A stretch of 64,000 bases of DNA. Source: Shewanella oncorhynchi. GTDB lineage: Bacteria; Pseudomonadota; Gammaproteobacteria; Enterobacterales; Shewanellaceae. The notes beneath the pieces were generated by a model. It was given only the letters and a program-made list of their open reading frames with translations, was not told the DNA's origin and did no database searches. Position 1 is the stretch's first letter; every line of letters starts with the position of its first letter. The stretch covers positions 1 to 64,000 of the forward strand of contig NZ_JABAEB010000007.1 in the NCBI RefSeq assembly GCF_012584455.1, in the 5' to 3' direction. The translations under genes and the position numbers were made by a program. This document shows positions 1 to 10,190 of the stretch, piece by piece.

Positions 1-47
1 CATGTTTTCACCTAAAGTCATCTACGAGGTAATAATATCACCTCTAT

Positions 48-251
48 TTAGGTGGCCAAAATTAGTGTGCCACTACAGTCACTGCTTTTAATAAAGCTAC
101 CGACGCCACTTAAATCAACTGGCTGACTGTTTTCATCGCAAGGATCGGCCTGATATTTTCCATCAGCACATTTATAGACTTCGGCAAAGGCCGAAAAAGT
201 AGGACCGCTCGTTAACACCAGCGCGAGTATTATTAAAGATTTTCTATCCAT
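48..251 (-). CDS. Small secreted DUF4124-like protein
   Basis: A 67-residue protein with a clear signal peptide (MDRKS, then a hydrophobic stretch ending ...FSAFAE). The mature part begins VYKCADGKYQADPCD, the pattern of the short DUF4124 family of periplasmic proteins, whose function is unknown. Three cysteines in the mature part could form a disulfide. It is shorter than most family members, which carry a long coiled or charged tail. It stands alone at the window edge, reading leftwards, so any operon partner would lie outside. Confidence 0.6.
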   Translation of the reverse strand: MDRKSLIILALVLTSGPTFSAFAEVYKCADGKYQADPCDENSQPVDLSGVGSFIKSSDCSGTLILAT

Positions 252-1221
252 AGATCACCTCAATGTTTATTGAGTAATCATATCACCAGCGGGGAACCAT
301 AAAACAACTTTTTAAAATCGGTGATCCTATAGTGAACCACACTTTTAACCACTTTATATAAATCAAATGGTTAAATTAAAATCTTACCTATCCAACATGG
401 GCGCAATGGAAAAGGTCCTATCGATTGGAATAGTTGATATAACAGGGGTTTTACTCATTTTAGATTGAATCATTACTCTCACATTCTATTAAGCGGTTTT
501 CACATATTTGTGCATTGGTCTAATTGCTAAGTATCCTGTGAGGTATCCCAAATTATAAGATTGAGCGCTCAAGATGGTGTTCCCAGTAATTGACTCGGAA
601 ACACGTACTGAACAACACACTACAAATGCGTCGTTAGGGTGAAGCAAAAAGTGAGACAGTTTACAGCGAACATCGCACTTTTACAAAGTCAGCTAAGACG
701 CTCAAGGCCAAGACGCCTTTTCGATAGCACTCCACAATGCCGAAAATAGCCATATAAAATGGGATTACGTAAGACGCGATGGGATAGAGAGTTGAGTAGC
801 AACGCCTTCTCACAAGTTCAAGTGCAAATAAAAGTCGAGTTACTCCATAAAAAGGCTAAAAAACTTTGCAGCATCGGCACTCATGAGCCACTATGAATGG
901 GGCTAATGCAGCCGATATATTGCCATTTTTTGTATGTATGAGACGTAAAACAACGCTATTTGACGATAAGCGTCTTCCAAGCAAACCTATGAACCATCAT
1001 ACAAAACGGTCTAAACAATAAAGGACACGGTTATATGGAGCTTTAACTGCCTATAACTCAGATAAATGATAAGAATATCTTTAAATTAGCCTCACATTTA
1101 TAGCTGTCTCATCTAAGCTGATAGAGTGTGATCAAGATTGCTGTCGATAAGCAACTTTTCTAATAGCCTTAAGCAATGCCATTACTCCATGGTTTAGGCT
1201 CAAAAGAGGACAAACTTAGGC
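252..1221. other. Long intergenic region, no gene recognised
   Basis: About 970 bases without a supported coding region on either strand. The DNA is AT-rich and I see no tRNA fold, no transposase remnant and no clear terminator. It must contain the promoter of the leftward small secreted protein and of the rightward cheX gene, but I could not fix them with confidence. Confidence 0.5.
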
Positions 1222-1686
1222 ATGAACGTTAATTTTATTAATCCTTTCCTCCAATCTTTGCTCAATGTCATATCTACGATGGCGAGCATGGATTTGACGC
1301 CGGGCAAACCCCAAATCAAAGTAGATAACTTAGCAAAGGGTGATGTATCCGGCCTAATAGGTCTTGTTGGACCCCAAACAAAAGGATCACTGTCGATTAC
1401 CTTCGAACAAAAGCTTGTTTTGCAGATAATGCAGAATATGCTGGGCGAAAACCCGGGTAAAATTAACGAGGAAGTGACTGACTTAGTAGGCGAAATTACG
1501 AATATGGTGACTGGTGGCGCAAAAAATCTTTTGGGTCAAAAAGGCTATGAATTTGAAATGGCCACTCCTATGGTCGTATCAGGAAAAGGCCATACTATTT
1601 CCCATAAAGCTAATGGCACTAAGATTATCATGCCATTTACAAGCCCGCATGGTACTGCTTATATTGAAATATGTTTTGAAAACTAA
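1222..1686 (+). CDS. cheX: CheX-type chemotaxis phosphatase family protein
   Basis: 154 residues matching the CheC/CheX/FliY fold: an N-terminal helix (MNVNFINPFLQSLLNVISTM), a glycine-rich sheet (KGDVSGLIGLVG), and the family's key helix with conserved Glu and Asn (EVTDLVGEITNMVTGGAK, residues about 84-101). In characterised CheX this helix carries the E-x2-N pair that dephosphorylates CheY-P; here E91 and N94 fit. It stands alone, far from any che or flagellar operon in this window. Such orphan CheX proteins are common in Shewanella and may act on other response regulators. Start chosen at the only ATG near the start of the conserved domain. Confidence 0.8.
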   Translation: MNVNFINPFLQSLLNVISTMASMDLTPGKPQIKVDNLAKGDVSGLIGLVGPQTKGSLSITFEQKLVLQIMQNMLGENPGKINEEVTDLVGEITNMVTGGAKNLLGQKGYEFEMATPMVVSGKGHTISHKANGTKIIMPFTSPHGTAYIEICFEN

Positions 1687-2029
1687 TAGCTAAAATGCAC
1701 CAAGCCAGTCAGCTCAAAATACATTAACTATCCTGTCGCTCTGGATCTTATGTTTCATTCGCTTATTTAAAGCCAGATAACAAAGATCAGAACGGCTGGT
1801 TTACCGTAAACTGAATTGAGGTATTTTTATCGTCTATTTTGCCGCCTAACACCAGTTCAGCACAGCTTCATCCTCAGGTCTAAAATATATTGCGTCGCCA
1901 ACGGTGAACTGCAAACCACTATTTTGTTTATCTCAGCCCTACAGGTTCGACACTTCTCCCGCTAACAAATAACTATAATTCATAGTGTTATTTGCAGTAA
2001 CCATTCGTGTAGTGGCAATTATTCATCCT
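1687..2029. other. Intergenic region between cheX and alr
   Basis: The gap between the convergent cheX and alr genes holds no supported ORF. Apart from the hairpin annotated at its right end I see only a short imperfect palindrome around 1968-1992 (ATAACTAT...ATAGTGTTAT). Confidence 0.4.
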
Positions 2030-2086
2030 GACACTTTACATAAAAGAAAACGGTGTTTAATCACCATTTTCTTGCTAAAAAGTGTC
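2030..2086 (-). terminator. Nested hairpin, likely terminator of alr
   Basis: An outer inverted repeat GACACTTT / AAAGTGTC (2030-2037 and 2079-2086) encloses an inner stem GAAAACGGTG / CACCATTTTC with a 6-base loop (2046-2071). Read on the minus strand the inner hairpin is followed by TTTTCTTTTA, suitable for Rho-independent termination after alr. Confidence 0.55.
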
Positions 2087-2110
2087 CCAGAATAATTCTA
2101 TCTGTCAGGG

Positions 2111-3187
2111 TTAAGCTAAGCAAACAGCAACCCTTGGCGTAAGCTTAGTGACTAATTCGTAAGCGATAGTGCCGATATGTTCAGCGACTTCCTCCACGGG
2201 TAATGCCTTACCCCACAGCAATGCACTATCCCCAACTTTATCTTGCGCACCTTGACCTAAGTCAACAGTCAACATGTCCATAGAAACACGGCCGACTATG
2301 GGTACGCGGCGACCATTGACCCACACGGGTGTGCCTTCCGGTGCATTGCGAGGATAACCATCACCATAACCAATCGCCACGACACCTAAACGGGTATCTT
2401 GCTTCGCGGTCCAGAAACAACCATAGCCGACTGGCTGATTGGCTTTATGATCCCGTACCGCAATCAACTGTGATACTAATTCCATCGCAGGAACTAGCCC
2501 GTGATTCGCACCGCAATCACCAGTAACAGGAGATACGCCATAGAGTGCAATACCAGGACGGATCCAATCGCCTTGGCTCTGAGGCCAATACAAGGCACCA
2601 GCAGAGTTTGCTAAGGTTCTAAATCCGGGCAAGCCTGCCGTTAACGTATTAAAAGCCGCCATCTGTACTGAGGTATAAGTGTTATCTGGCTCATCTGCAC
2701 AGGCAAAATGTGTCATCAAATGGATCGGTTTTGCCACATTGGGACAGGCCATTAACCTTGCGTAAACCGTTGAAAATTGTTCGGGCGTAAAACCTAAACG
2801 ATGCATGCCTGAATCCACTTTAAGCCAGACAGTGACGGGTTTTGACAACACAGTTTGCTCTAACATTTCAAGCTGAGAGCTGTGGTGCACTACAGTGTCA
2901 ATATCATGCCCGACGAGTAACGGAAGATCGGTGGCACGGAAAAAACCTTCTAGTAATAATAAACGCGCTGTCACGCCGCCCGCTCGTAATTCTAAGGCCT
3001 CATCCAATCGTGCTAGGCCAAAGCCATCGGCACTGACTAAACAATTAGCGACATTCAATAATCCATGACCATAACCGTTCGCTTTAACGACGGCCATCAC
3101 ACGACTCGCTGGTGCCTGTTGACGCAACGCAGCGAGATTGGTTTGCAGTGCACTACTGCTAATTTCTGCACGGGGAAAAGGGTTCAA
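2111..3187 (-). CDS. alr: Alanine racemase
   Basis: PLP enzyme that interconverts L- and D-alanine, supplying D-Ala for peptidoglycan in the cytoplasm. The PLP lysine lies in [11 protein letters not shown] (K35), and the C-terminal half carries GYGDGYPR with the second catalytic residue (Tyr) and the family motif RVSMDML. Length 358 is normal (E. coli Alr 359). It lies 101 bases downstream of dnaB on the same strand, the usual dnaB-alr pairing of gammaproteobacteria, so the two are probably co-transcribed. No odd features. Confidence 0.95.
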   Translation of the reverse strand: MNPFPRAEISSSALQTNLAALRQQAPASRVMAVVKANGYGHGLLNVANCLVSADGFGLARLDEALELRAGGVTARLLLLEGFFRATDLPLLVGHDIDTVVHHSSQLEMLEQTVLSKPVTVWLKVDSGMHRLGFTPEQFSTVYARLMACPNVAKPIHLMTHFACADEPDNTYTSVQMAAFNTLTAGLPGFRTLANSAGALYWPQSQGDWIRPGIALYGVSPVTGDCGANHGLVPAMELVSQLIAVRDHKANQPVGYGCFWTAKQDTRLGVVAIGYGDGYPRNAPEGTPVWVNGRRVPIVGRVSMDMLTVDLGQGAQDKVGDSALLWGKALPVEEVAEHIGTIAYELVTKLTPRVAVCLA

Positions 3188-3288
3188 AATTTACCTTGTT
3201 TACTCAGGAAATAAAAAGTCACGGATATAAAAATACATCAATACAGCTCATCTTCTGCAAACGCAAACTGACTGTTTTTAAACGTCAA

Positions 3289-4695
3289 TTAATCTTCTTC
3301 AAACTGCGGCCCAGCATAATTATCGAAACGCGAAAATTGGCCTTGGAAAGTGAGCCGCACCCGACCAATGGGGCCGTTACGTTGCTTACCAATGATGATT
3401 TCTGCCGTGCCTTTATCTTGAGAATCGTTGTTATACACTTCATCGCGATAAATAAACATGATGAGATCCGCATCTTGCTCGATAGCACCCGATTCACGTA
3501 AATCCGAGTTAACAGGACGTTTATCGGCCCTTTGTTCAAGCGAGCGGTTAAGCTGCGACAGGGCAATAATCGGGATTTCCAACTCTTTGGCTAATGCTTT
3601 CAGCGAGCGTGAAATTTCAGAAATTTCTAAGGTACGGTTATCTTTTAAGGCGGGCACCTGCATTAACTGCAGGTAATCTATCATGATCATAGATAAACCA
3701 CCGTACTCACGGGCGATACGACGCGCGCGGCTGCGAACTTCTGTCGGGGTTAATCCCGAACCATCATCAATATACATTTTACCTTGTTCGAGCATGATCC
3801 CCATGGTCGATGAAACCCGCGCCCAATCTTCATCATCGAGCTGACCAGTACGGATTTTGGTTTGATCAACACGGCCCAAGGAGGCCAGCATACGCATCAT
3901 AATCTGTTCTGACGGCATCTCGAGACTGAAGATAAGTACGGGTTTATCTTCATTCATTGCGGCCTGTTCGCACAAGTTCATCGCAAAGGTGGTTTTACCC
4001 ATAGAAGGACGCGCCGCAACAATAATTAAGTCGCCAGACTGAAACCCTGCGGTCATTTTATCCAGATCGTTAAAACCGCTCGATACTCCAGTCACACCGT
4101 TGTGGGGGTTGTTATAAAGCTGCTCAATCTTATCGACGGTTTTTTCCAGAATAGTTTTGATACCTTCGGGACCTTCATTAGCATTGGTTCGCATCTCGGC
4201 GATCTTAAATACTTTACTCTCAGCAAGGTCGAGTAATTCACCCGAGTCACGACCTTCTGGGTTATAGCCCGCATCGGCAATCTCATGCGCGACGCGGATC
4301 ATGTCACGCACCACGGCCCGTTCACGGACGATTTCAGCGTAAGATAAAATATTACCCGCACTTGGGGTATTTTTCGCAATCTCACCTAAATAGGCAAAAC
4401 CACCGGCATCTTCTAATTGATTTTCAACTTCGAGCTGTTCAGAAACAGTGATCAAATCGATCGGTTGCCCTAAATCAACCAATCTGTGCATGGCAGAGAA
4501 GATCATCTTATGTGAGCGAGAGTAAAAATCCTCTTTTACGACAGCCTCAGCGACCCTGTCCCAGGCTTCGGCATCTAACATCAAGCCGCCTAATACCGAT
4601 TGTTCAGCCTCAATTGAATGCGGTGGCAGCTTGAGTCCATCAAGCTGCAAATCTCTTGGCTTACTTTTAGGCTTAAAAGCACCTTGTTGTGACAT
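3289..4695 (-). CDS. dnaB: Replicative DNA helicase DnaB
   Basis: Hexameric 5'-3' helicase of the replication fork. It has the N-terminal DnaB domain (PHSIEAEQSVLGGLMLD) and the RecA-like ATPase domain with Walker A ARPSMGKTT, Walker B MIMIDYLQLM and the family motif IIALSQLNRSLEQR. I start at the ATG at 4695 (MSQQGAF..., 468 residues) because GGGAGCG stands just upstream. The longer reading frame to 4749 adds 18 unlikely residues. It is divergent from the S46 peptidase gene with about 125 bases between them and precedes alr. Confidence 0.95.
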   Translation of the reverse strand: MSQQGAFKPKSKPRDLQLDGLKLPPHSIEAEQSVLGGLMLDAEAWDRVAEAVVKEDFYSRSHKMIFSAMHRLVDLGQPIDLITVSEQLEVENQLEDAGGFAYLGEIAKNTPSAGNILSYAEIVRERAVVRDMIRVAHEIADAGYNPEGRDSGELLDLAESKVFKIAEMRTNANEGPEGIKTILEKTVDKIEQLYNNPHNGVTGVSSGFNDLDKMTAGFQSGDLIIVAARPSMGKTTFAMNLCEQAAMNEDKPVLIFSLEMPSEQIMMRMLASLGRVDQTKIRTGQLDDEDWARVSSTMGIMLEQGKMYIDDGSGLTPTEVRSRARRIAREYGGLSMIMIDYLQLMQVPALKDNRTLEISEISRSLKALAKELEIPIIALSQLNRSLEQRADKRPVNSDLRESGAIEQDADLIMFIYRDEVYNNDSQDKGTAEIIIGKQRNGPIGRVRLTFQGQFSRFDNYAGPQFEED

Positions 4696-4820
4696 TAACG
4701 CTCCCGATTTCCAACAACTTAACAAAATATGATATAAAACCCGCGTCAAGCAAACAGGATGTTTACACTCGCCTGTTATTTCATTCCAACGGACACTCTA
4801 ACAATCAATAAGGAAAGAAC

Positions 4821-7019
4821 ATGCGTATTGCATTGGTTGCGGCCTTAGTACTGACATCCGGCATAGCAACTGCCGACGAAGGACAATGGCAACCTTATCA
4901 AATGCCTTCAATTGCAGACAAACTCAGTGAACGCGGAATCGATATTCCGGCAGAAAAACTGGCCGATCTGACAAGTTATCCAATGAACGCCGTGGTTGGG
5001 CTGGGCTATTGTACCGCCAGTTTTGTCTCCCCCCAAGGGCTAGTTGTGACAAACCACCATTGTGCCTACAAGGCGATACAATATAACACTAAGCAAGAGC
5101 ATAACTACCTAGAACAAGGCTTTTTAGCAACATCGATGGACAAGGAACCTTCTGCCGGTCCCAACGAACGTTTATACATCACAGAAGCAGTGACCAATGT
5201 CACCGCGCAAATCAATAAAGACCTCAGCCAAGACCCGCTAAGTCGTTACGAAGACATTCAAAATCACAGTAAAGCGCTCATCAAAAGCTGTGAAGCCGAT
5301 GCTAACTATCGTTGTAATGTGCGCAGTTTCCATAACGGCTTAGAATACTACTTAATCAAGCAATTGATGATCCGCGATGTGCGCTTAGTCTACGCACCAC
5401 CTGAAAGTGTTGGGGGCTATGGTGGCGATATTGATAACTATGAATATCCACGCCATTCGGGTGATTTTGCCTTCCTACGAGCTTACGTCGGAAAAGATGG
5501 CAAACCTGCTGCTTATAGCGACGATAACATTCCTTACCAACCAAAGAGCTACCTTAAGGTCAATGCCGATGGCGTAAAAGCCGGTGATGGCGTGTTTGTG
5601 GCGGGTTACCCAGGCACGACTAGCCGTTACAACCTGACCAGTGAACTTAAATTTGCCAGTGATTGGTTGTACCCAACCCAAGCTAAGCGCTATCAATTAC
5701 AGATTGATACTATCGAGGCTATGGGACAAAAAGATGCCGATATCGCCATTAAGTACGCAGGTAATATGGCCTCAATGGCCAACCGGATGAAGAAACTCAA
5801 CGGCCTATTAGCGGGTTTTAAAGCAACGGATATCATTGGCATTAAGCAAAGCCGTGAAGATAATTTTTTAGCTTGGCTTAAACAAAACCCTAAGCTAAAT
5901 CAAAATCTCATTGCTGAGTTAGAAGTGTTACTCGCCGAGCAACAACAAGCATTCCAAAGTAATTACTACTTTACCAATGCCCAATCTAGCACATTGTTAA
6001 CCGCAGCAAACAGCCTCTACCGTCTTGCTAAAGAAAAACAAAAGCCCGATGCCGAGCGTGAGCAAGGCTACCAAGAACGTGATATTGCTATGCTAAGCTC
6101 ACGTCTTAAACGTATCGATTCAAGTTTTGATGTCACTGTTGATAAGACTTTGTGGCTACAGGATTTAAATGCTTACCTAGGCCAATCGAATCGCGTGGCA
6201 GCGCTCGATAAAATGTTAAGTGTTAATAGTAAAGACGTAGATCTCGCGGCTAAACTCGATGGTTTGTATTCACTCACTACGCTCACAGACCAAGCTAAGC
6301 GCCTCGCGTGGATGAATGCCGATGCTAGCGCTTTCGAAACCAGTGCCGATCCCTTTATTCGTTTAGCCGTAGCACTTTACGACACGAATATGGCACAGGA
6401 AAAGTCAGAAAAAATCTTAGACGGCAAGCTGTCTAGTGCTCGCCCTGATTATATGGCGGCTGTGATCGAATACTACAAAGCAAACAACTGGCCAGTCTAC
6501 CCTGACGCCAACGGTACGCTACGGATCAGCTATGGCATGGTTGATGGTTATCAATCACGTGATGCGCTCTATAAACAGCCGTTTACTCGTCTTGATGGCA
6601 TAGCCGCAAAACACACAGGCGTTGAGCCCTATAATGCGCCGAAAAAACTCCTCGATGCGATTAGCGAACAACGTTTTGGCGATCATCTGGTGAAGTCGGT
6701 TTATCAAGATCCCCGCGGCTGGATTTGCAGACTCTTCTCTTGCTTAGATAAACCAGAGGAATTTAACTCAATACCGGTTAATTTCTTATCCAGCGTGGAC
6801 ACCACAGGTGGTAACTCCGGCTCACCTGTCTTCAACGGAAAAGGTGAGTTAGTGGGCCTTAACTTCGACTCAACCTATGAAGCTATCACTAAAGATTGGT
6901 TCTTCAACCCAACCATCACCCGTGCAGTGCACGTGGATATTCGCTATATCCTGTGGATGATGGATGAAGTCGACCATGCCGATAACTTAATCCAAGAATT
7001 GGATTTAGTGAGAAATTAA
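4821..7019 (+). CDS. S46 family dipeptidyl-peptidase, DPP11-type
   Basis: Secreted or periplasmic serine peptidase removing dipeptides from peptide N-termini. Signal peptide MRIALVAALVLTSGIATA. The trypsin-like triad is visible: His in TNHHC (residue 80), Asp in DNYEYPRH (205) and Ser in GNSGSP (666). Length 732 fits family S46. The residue 18 positions after the nucleophile, which corresponds to position 673 of the Porphyromonas enzymes and separates DPP7 (Gly) from DPP11 (Arg or Ser), is Ser684 in GLNFDST. This predicts DPP11-like cleavage after Asp/Glu. That assignment is inference from published family knowledge; the S46 membership is certain. Single gene with its own promoter and a strong terminator. 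Confidence 0.9.
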   Translation: MRIALVAALVLTSGIATADEGQWQPYQMPSIADKLSERGIDIPAEKLADLTSYPMNAVVGLGYCTASFVSPQGLVVTNHHCAYKAIQYNTKQEHNYLEQGFLATSMDKEPSAGPNERLYITEAVTNVTAQINKDLSQDPLSRYEDIQNHSKALIKSCEADANYRCNVRSFHNGLEYYLIKQLMIRDVRLVYAPPESVGGYGGDIDNYEYPRHSGDFAFLRAYVGKDGKPAAYSDDNIPYQPKSYLKVNADGVKAGDGVFVAGYPGTTSRYNLTSELKFASDWLYPTQAKRYQLQIDTIEAMGQKDADIAIKYAGNMASMANRMKKLNGLLAGFKATDIIGIKQSREDNFLAWLKQNPKLNQNLIAELEVLLAEQQQAFQSNYYFTNAQSSTLLTAANSLYRLAKEKQKPDAEREQGYQERDIAMLSSRLKRIDSSFDVTVDKTLWLQDLNAYLGQSNRVAALDKMLSVNSKDVDLAAKLDGLYSLTTLTDQAKRLAWMNADASAFETSADPFIRLAVALYDTNMAQEKSEKILDGKLSSARPDYMAAVIEYYKANNWPVYPDANGTLRISYGMVDGYQSRDALYKQPFTRLDGIAAKHTGVEPYNAPKKLLDAISEQRFGDHLVKSVYQDPRGWICRLFSCLDKPEEFNSIPVNFLSSVDTTGGNSGSPVFNGKGELVGLNFDSTYEAITKDWFFNPTITRAVHVDIRYILWMMDEVDHADNLIQELDLVRN

Positions 7020-7055
7020 TACTCTGAGCCAAACACGGATTTAACCCATCTAGTC

Positions 7056-7091
7056 AAAAGCCGTTCACTGTCATGACAGTGAGCGGCTTTT
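7056..7091 (+). terminator. Rho-independent terminator after the S46 peptidase
   Basis: A long near-perfect hairpin AAAAGCCG-TCACTGTCATGACAGTGA-CGGCTTTT. The stem centre TCACTGTCATGACAGTGA is an 18-base palindrome, and the T-run follows on the plus strand; the A-run on the other side would let it work in both directions. Confidence 0.8.
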
Positions 7092-7160
7092 ATTTGGGCT
7101 AGTATTTTAAACGCGGATACGCTTTGAGACTGAATGAGTAGACATATCACTTACCGCATT

Positions 7161-7439
7161 ATACCAATCGTATTAAATATCTGTTCATTCAGCGGGAGTT
7201 CAAAGCGCTTTAGACAAGGCGAAGGCTTGAAGGCATAGTGGTGCTCTGTCGAAAGCCTTAAACGCAGTATAAAGCGCGTTGCCATGCCGTTAACATCAGC
7301 CGCCCTTCGGGAGCAACACAGGCATCCCACTCCCGTGTTGCATTGACTTAAAAGGGAATAACCATTTCTGCGTCAATGCGCCTTGGATTGAGATGCCTGT
7401 GAGGCTCTGAACTGATTAGATATTTAATGTGATTGGTAT
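7161..7439. repeat. MITE-like inverted-repeat element, 279 bp
   Basis: Terminal inverted repeats of 22 bases match at 20 positions: ATACCAATCGTATTAAATATCT (7161-7182) and its counterpart AGATATTTAATGTGATTGGTAT (7418-7439). Inside are nested inverted repeats, among them GCATTGAC / GTCAATGC, AGGCATC / GATGCCT and GCAACAC / GTGTTGC, so the whole unit would fold into a branched hairpin. There is no ORF. From memory this type of element, with ATACCAAT ends, recurs in intergenic regions of Shewanella genomes; within this window only one full copy is present. Its mobilising transposase is unknown to me. Confidence 0.75.
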
Positions 7440-7505
7440 TAATCCATCGCAAACCAATATCAAACCATATTGACCACAGCTAAATACTGAATTTCAGCCA
7501 TAAAA

Positions 7506-7527
7506 AAACACCGCCGAAGCGGTGTTT
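7506..7527 (-). terminator. Terminator of the rpsF-priB-rpsR-rplI operon
   Basis: Perfect stem AAACACCGC / GCGGTGTTT with a CGAA-type tetraloop. Read on the minus strand it is followed by a run of T, 25 bases after the rplI stop codon. Confidence 0.85.
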
Positions 7528-7552
7528 CTCTTAAGATTAAAGCAAGGAGTAA

Positions 7553-8005
7553 TTAAGCTTCTGCAACGATAGAAACTTTAACAACAGCTTTAACTTCAGT
7601 GTGTAACTGAACTTCAACTTCGAAGTCGCCAGTAGTACGCAGAGCGCCTAATGGTAAACGAACTTCTGATTTAGCCAGTTCAACACCAGCAGCAGTCACT
7701 GCATCAGCGATGTCACGGTTGCCAACTGAACCAAACAGTTTGCCTTCATCACCCGCTTTAGAAGCAATAACAACAGCTTCCAGTGCAGTGATTTTCTCAG
7801 CACGTAGGTTAGCAGCAGCTAATTCAGCAGCTAATTTAGCTTCTAATTCAGCGCGACGAGCTTCAAATACTTTAACGTTGCTTTCGTTAGCAACAACAGC
7901 TTTACCTTGTGGCAAAAGGTAGTTACGAGCGTAACCAGCTTTAACAGTAACTTGGTCACCCAAGTTGCCTAGGTTAGCGATTTTATCAAGCAGAATAACG
8001 TTCAT
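7553..8005 (-). CDS. rplI: 50S ribosomal protein L9
   Basis: Large-subunit protein with the typical N-terminal domain [19 protein letters not shown] and the [16 protein letters not shown] motif, then the connecting helix rich in Ala/Glu/Lys and the C-terminal domain ([19 protein letters not shown]). Start taken at the ATG at 8005 (150 residues), which matches E. coli L9 and has AGAGGA upstream; the upstream TTG reading adds two residues. Last gene of the rpsF-priB-rpsR-rplI operon, directly before a strong terminator. Confidence 0.95.
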   Translation of the reverse strand: MNVILLDKIANLGNLGDQVTVKAGYARNYLLPQGKAVVANESNVKVFEARRAELEAKLAAELAAANLRAEKITALEAVVIASKAGDEGKLFGSVGNRDIADAVTAAGVELAKSEVRLPLGALRTTGDFEVEVQLHTEVKAVVKVSIVAEA

Positions 8006-8041
8006 TATCAAATCCTCTATATTCGATTAGGAATACTGCAA

Positions 8042-8281
<240 letters not shown>

Positions 8282-8587
8282 CTAAGTTTTCAATTCGACA
8301 TTTTCGGCATGGATGACTAAGCGGTTCTGACCATTACGCCCCTGTTGAAGCGTCATAAAGCCTTGCACTTGTACTTCCACACCTGCTTTCAGATCTTCTG
8401 CGACGCTTTCAAAGCGTGGGCCACTCAATATCACTTGAATTTGTACGTAGACGTTGCGGAGCATTTCGGCTTCATAACGCTGCGATTTGTGTTCCAACAT
8501 AATCACACTGTGCGCAATACCTGCTGGGCTTTTAAAGCGTCTTGAACGAGTTATCGTTCCTGACAACACCAAGTTATTGGTGGTCAC
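8282..8587 (-). CDS. priB: Primosomal replication protein PriB
   Basis: Small OB-fold single-strand DNA-binding protein of the PriA-dependent restart primosome. 101 residues starting MTTNNLVLSGTITRSRRFKSPAG, with the family's SPAGIAH and VIMLEHKSQRYEA segments. Its place between rpsF and rpsR is the conserved position in gammaproteobacteria and supports the call independently. Confidence 0.93.
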   Translation of the reverse strand: MTTNNLVLSGTITRSRRFKSPAGIAHSVIMLEHKSQRYEAEMLRNVYVQIQVILSGPRFESVAEDLKAGVEVQVQGFMTLQQGRNGQNRLVIHAENVELKT

Positions 8588-8595
8588 AGATTACC

Positions 8596-8991
8596 TTACT
8601 CAGCGATTTCTTCAGCGTGAGCTTCATCATATGAGCGTTCGCCAGCTGGGCCACGACGTGAATCGCGCTCATCTCTAGCTCTAGCCATTGGAGATGCTTC
8701 AGTAACGGCAACTTTAGTACGCATTACCATGTTACGCAGAACTGCGTCGTTGAAACGGAAAGCTGTTTCTAGCTCTTCGATCGTCTCTGCTTTAGCTTCA
8801 ACGTTCATCAGAACGTAGTGAGCTTTATGCAGATCAAGGATTGGGTAAGCCAGTTGACGACGGCCCCAATCTTCTAAACGGTGGATTGTGCCGTTAGCTT
8901 CGGTGATAACACCTGTGTAACGCTCAATCATACCTGGTACTTGTTCACTTTGATCTGGGTGAACCATAAATACGATTTCGTAATGACGCAT
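8596..8991 (-). CDS. rpsF: 30S ribosomal protein S6
   Basis: 131 residues beginning [25 protein letters not shown], the standard S6 start, with [14 protein letters not shown] in the middle. The C-terminal tail is charged ([24 protein letters not shown]). In E. coli the S6 C-terminus receives extra glutamates from RimK; here the protein does end in Ala-Glu-Glu-Ile-Ala-Glu. First gene of the operon; its promoter must lie in 8992-9204. Confidence 0.95.
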   Translation of the reverse strand: MRHYEIVFMVHPDQSEQVPGMIERYTGVITEANGTIHRLEDWGRRQLAYPILDLHKAHYVLMNVEAKAETIEELETAFRFNDAVLRNMVMRTKVAVTEASPMARARDERDSRRGPAGERSYDEAHAEEIAE

Positions 8992-9204
8992 TTATTGCTC
9001 CTTACGGTTATGTAGCCTCGGTATTGGCTCAGTCAGACCAAATGGAGGCAAGGAACGAAAAATAGTGACTGATTTGAGCGCGAGATAGTACAGAAAGCAA
9101 GCCAGAAACTCAAGCAATAACTTTGCCTCGCCAATCAATACAGGTATGATGGCGGTTCGCCTACATTCGGACGTCTGAAATCAGCTAACCAAGAATAAAA
9201 CATA

Positions 9205-9948
9205 ATGCTAAAAGTTATTGCGCCAATCAGTTTGTTTTTCCTTTCATTTCCAGCGCTTGCGCTTGTTCCACCTGATTATCAGGAACCGCCCAGCGATTTT
9301 ACCGCGGAAATCGAAGCTGGCTTGCAACTGAACACAGGCAATACCGAATCCAGCAGTTTTAATGGTCGAACCCAACTGATTTACGATACAAAGCAAACCA
9401 AGCAAGAAGCCACACTAAAAGCCTATTTTGCCTCAGAAAAAAGTCAAACAACCTCCGAAAAATATGAGCTACAGTTACAATCGAACTATAAACTGACTAA
9501 GGGTTATGTCTTCGGACGTGGTGATTTTACTTGGGATCAATTCGGTAGTTACACACAAATATCGACTCTTTCGAGTGGTTACGGTTTCAATGCTATCAGT
9601 AGTTATAAAACAAAACTCAGTCTCGAGTTCGGCCCAGGTTATCGATATAACTTACCTGCAGAATCGGTAACCATCCCCAGCCCTGATGCCGAAAAAGATG
9701 TCATTCTTCGTACCGCTGCCAAATTCTCTCAAAAACTACAGGAATACAGCAGTCTCAATGCAGATCTCACCGCGGAAGTGGGCGAGAACAACAACACCCT
9801 CACCTTAGATATGAACTATAAAAATCTGGTGTTCCAAGATTGGGCATTTAAGATCGGTATGAACATCAAATACACTGAAGTGGTACCAGAAGGCAGCCAA
9901 CCCATGGATACCATCACCACCTTCAACTTGCTTTACACTTTTAGATAA
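9205..9948 (+). CDS. DUF481 family outer-membrane protein (YdiY-like)
   Basis: 247 residues: signal peptide MLKVIAPISLFFLSFPALA, then a repeated alternating pattern typical of an outer-membrane beta barrel. The family signature is seen in EIEAGLQLNTGNTESSSFNGR near residue 31-51 (positions split here for brevity: EAGLQLNTGNTES). The C-terminus TTFNLLYTFR ends in an aromatic-rich strand. DUF481 proteins are salt- or acid-induced outer-membrane proteins of unknown role. Monocistronic between divergent rpsF and the MFS gene. Confidence 0.8.
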   Translation: MLKVIAPISLFFLSFPALALVPPDYQEPPSDFTAEIEAGLQLNTGNTESSSFNGRTQLIYDTKQTKQEATLKAYFASEKSQTTSEKYELQLQSNYKLTKGYVFGRGDFTWDQFGSYTQISTLSSGYGFNAISSYKTKLSLEFGPGYRYNLPAESVTIPSPDAEKDVILRTAAKFSQKLQEYSSLNADLTAEVGENNNTLTLDMNYKNLVFQDWAFKIGMNIKYTEVVPEGSQPMDTITTFNLLYTFR

Positions 9949-10190
9949 CTCCTTTTAAAAAATACGAAGAAATACATAGACTAATATGACGCTAATAGCC
10001 TACTCGGCTGGCGTCTATGTGAATGCTTTACAAGCATCCCCTTGAGTTGTTCCGACATAATTCAGTGATTTTTTGAGCAGAAATGCGCAATTAATCAAGA
10101 TTTACCAACAATTTGCAACACAACATAAACACTAACCCCTGATATACTCACTCCTCATTATCAATCTAGTTTGTGTTTTCGGAGTTGTAT

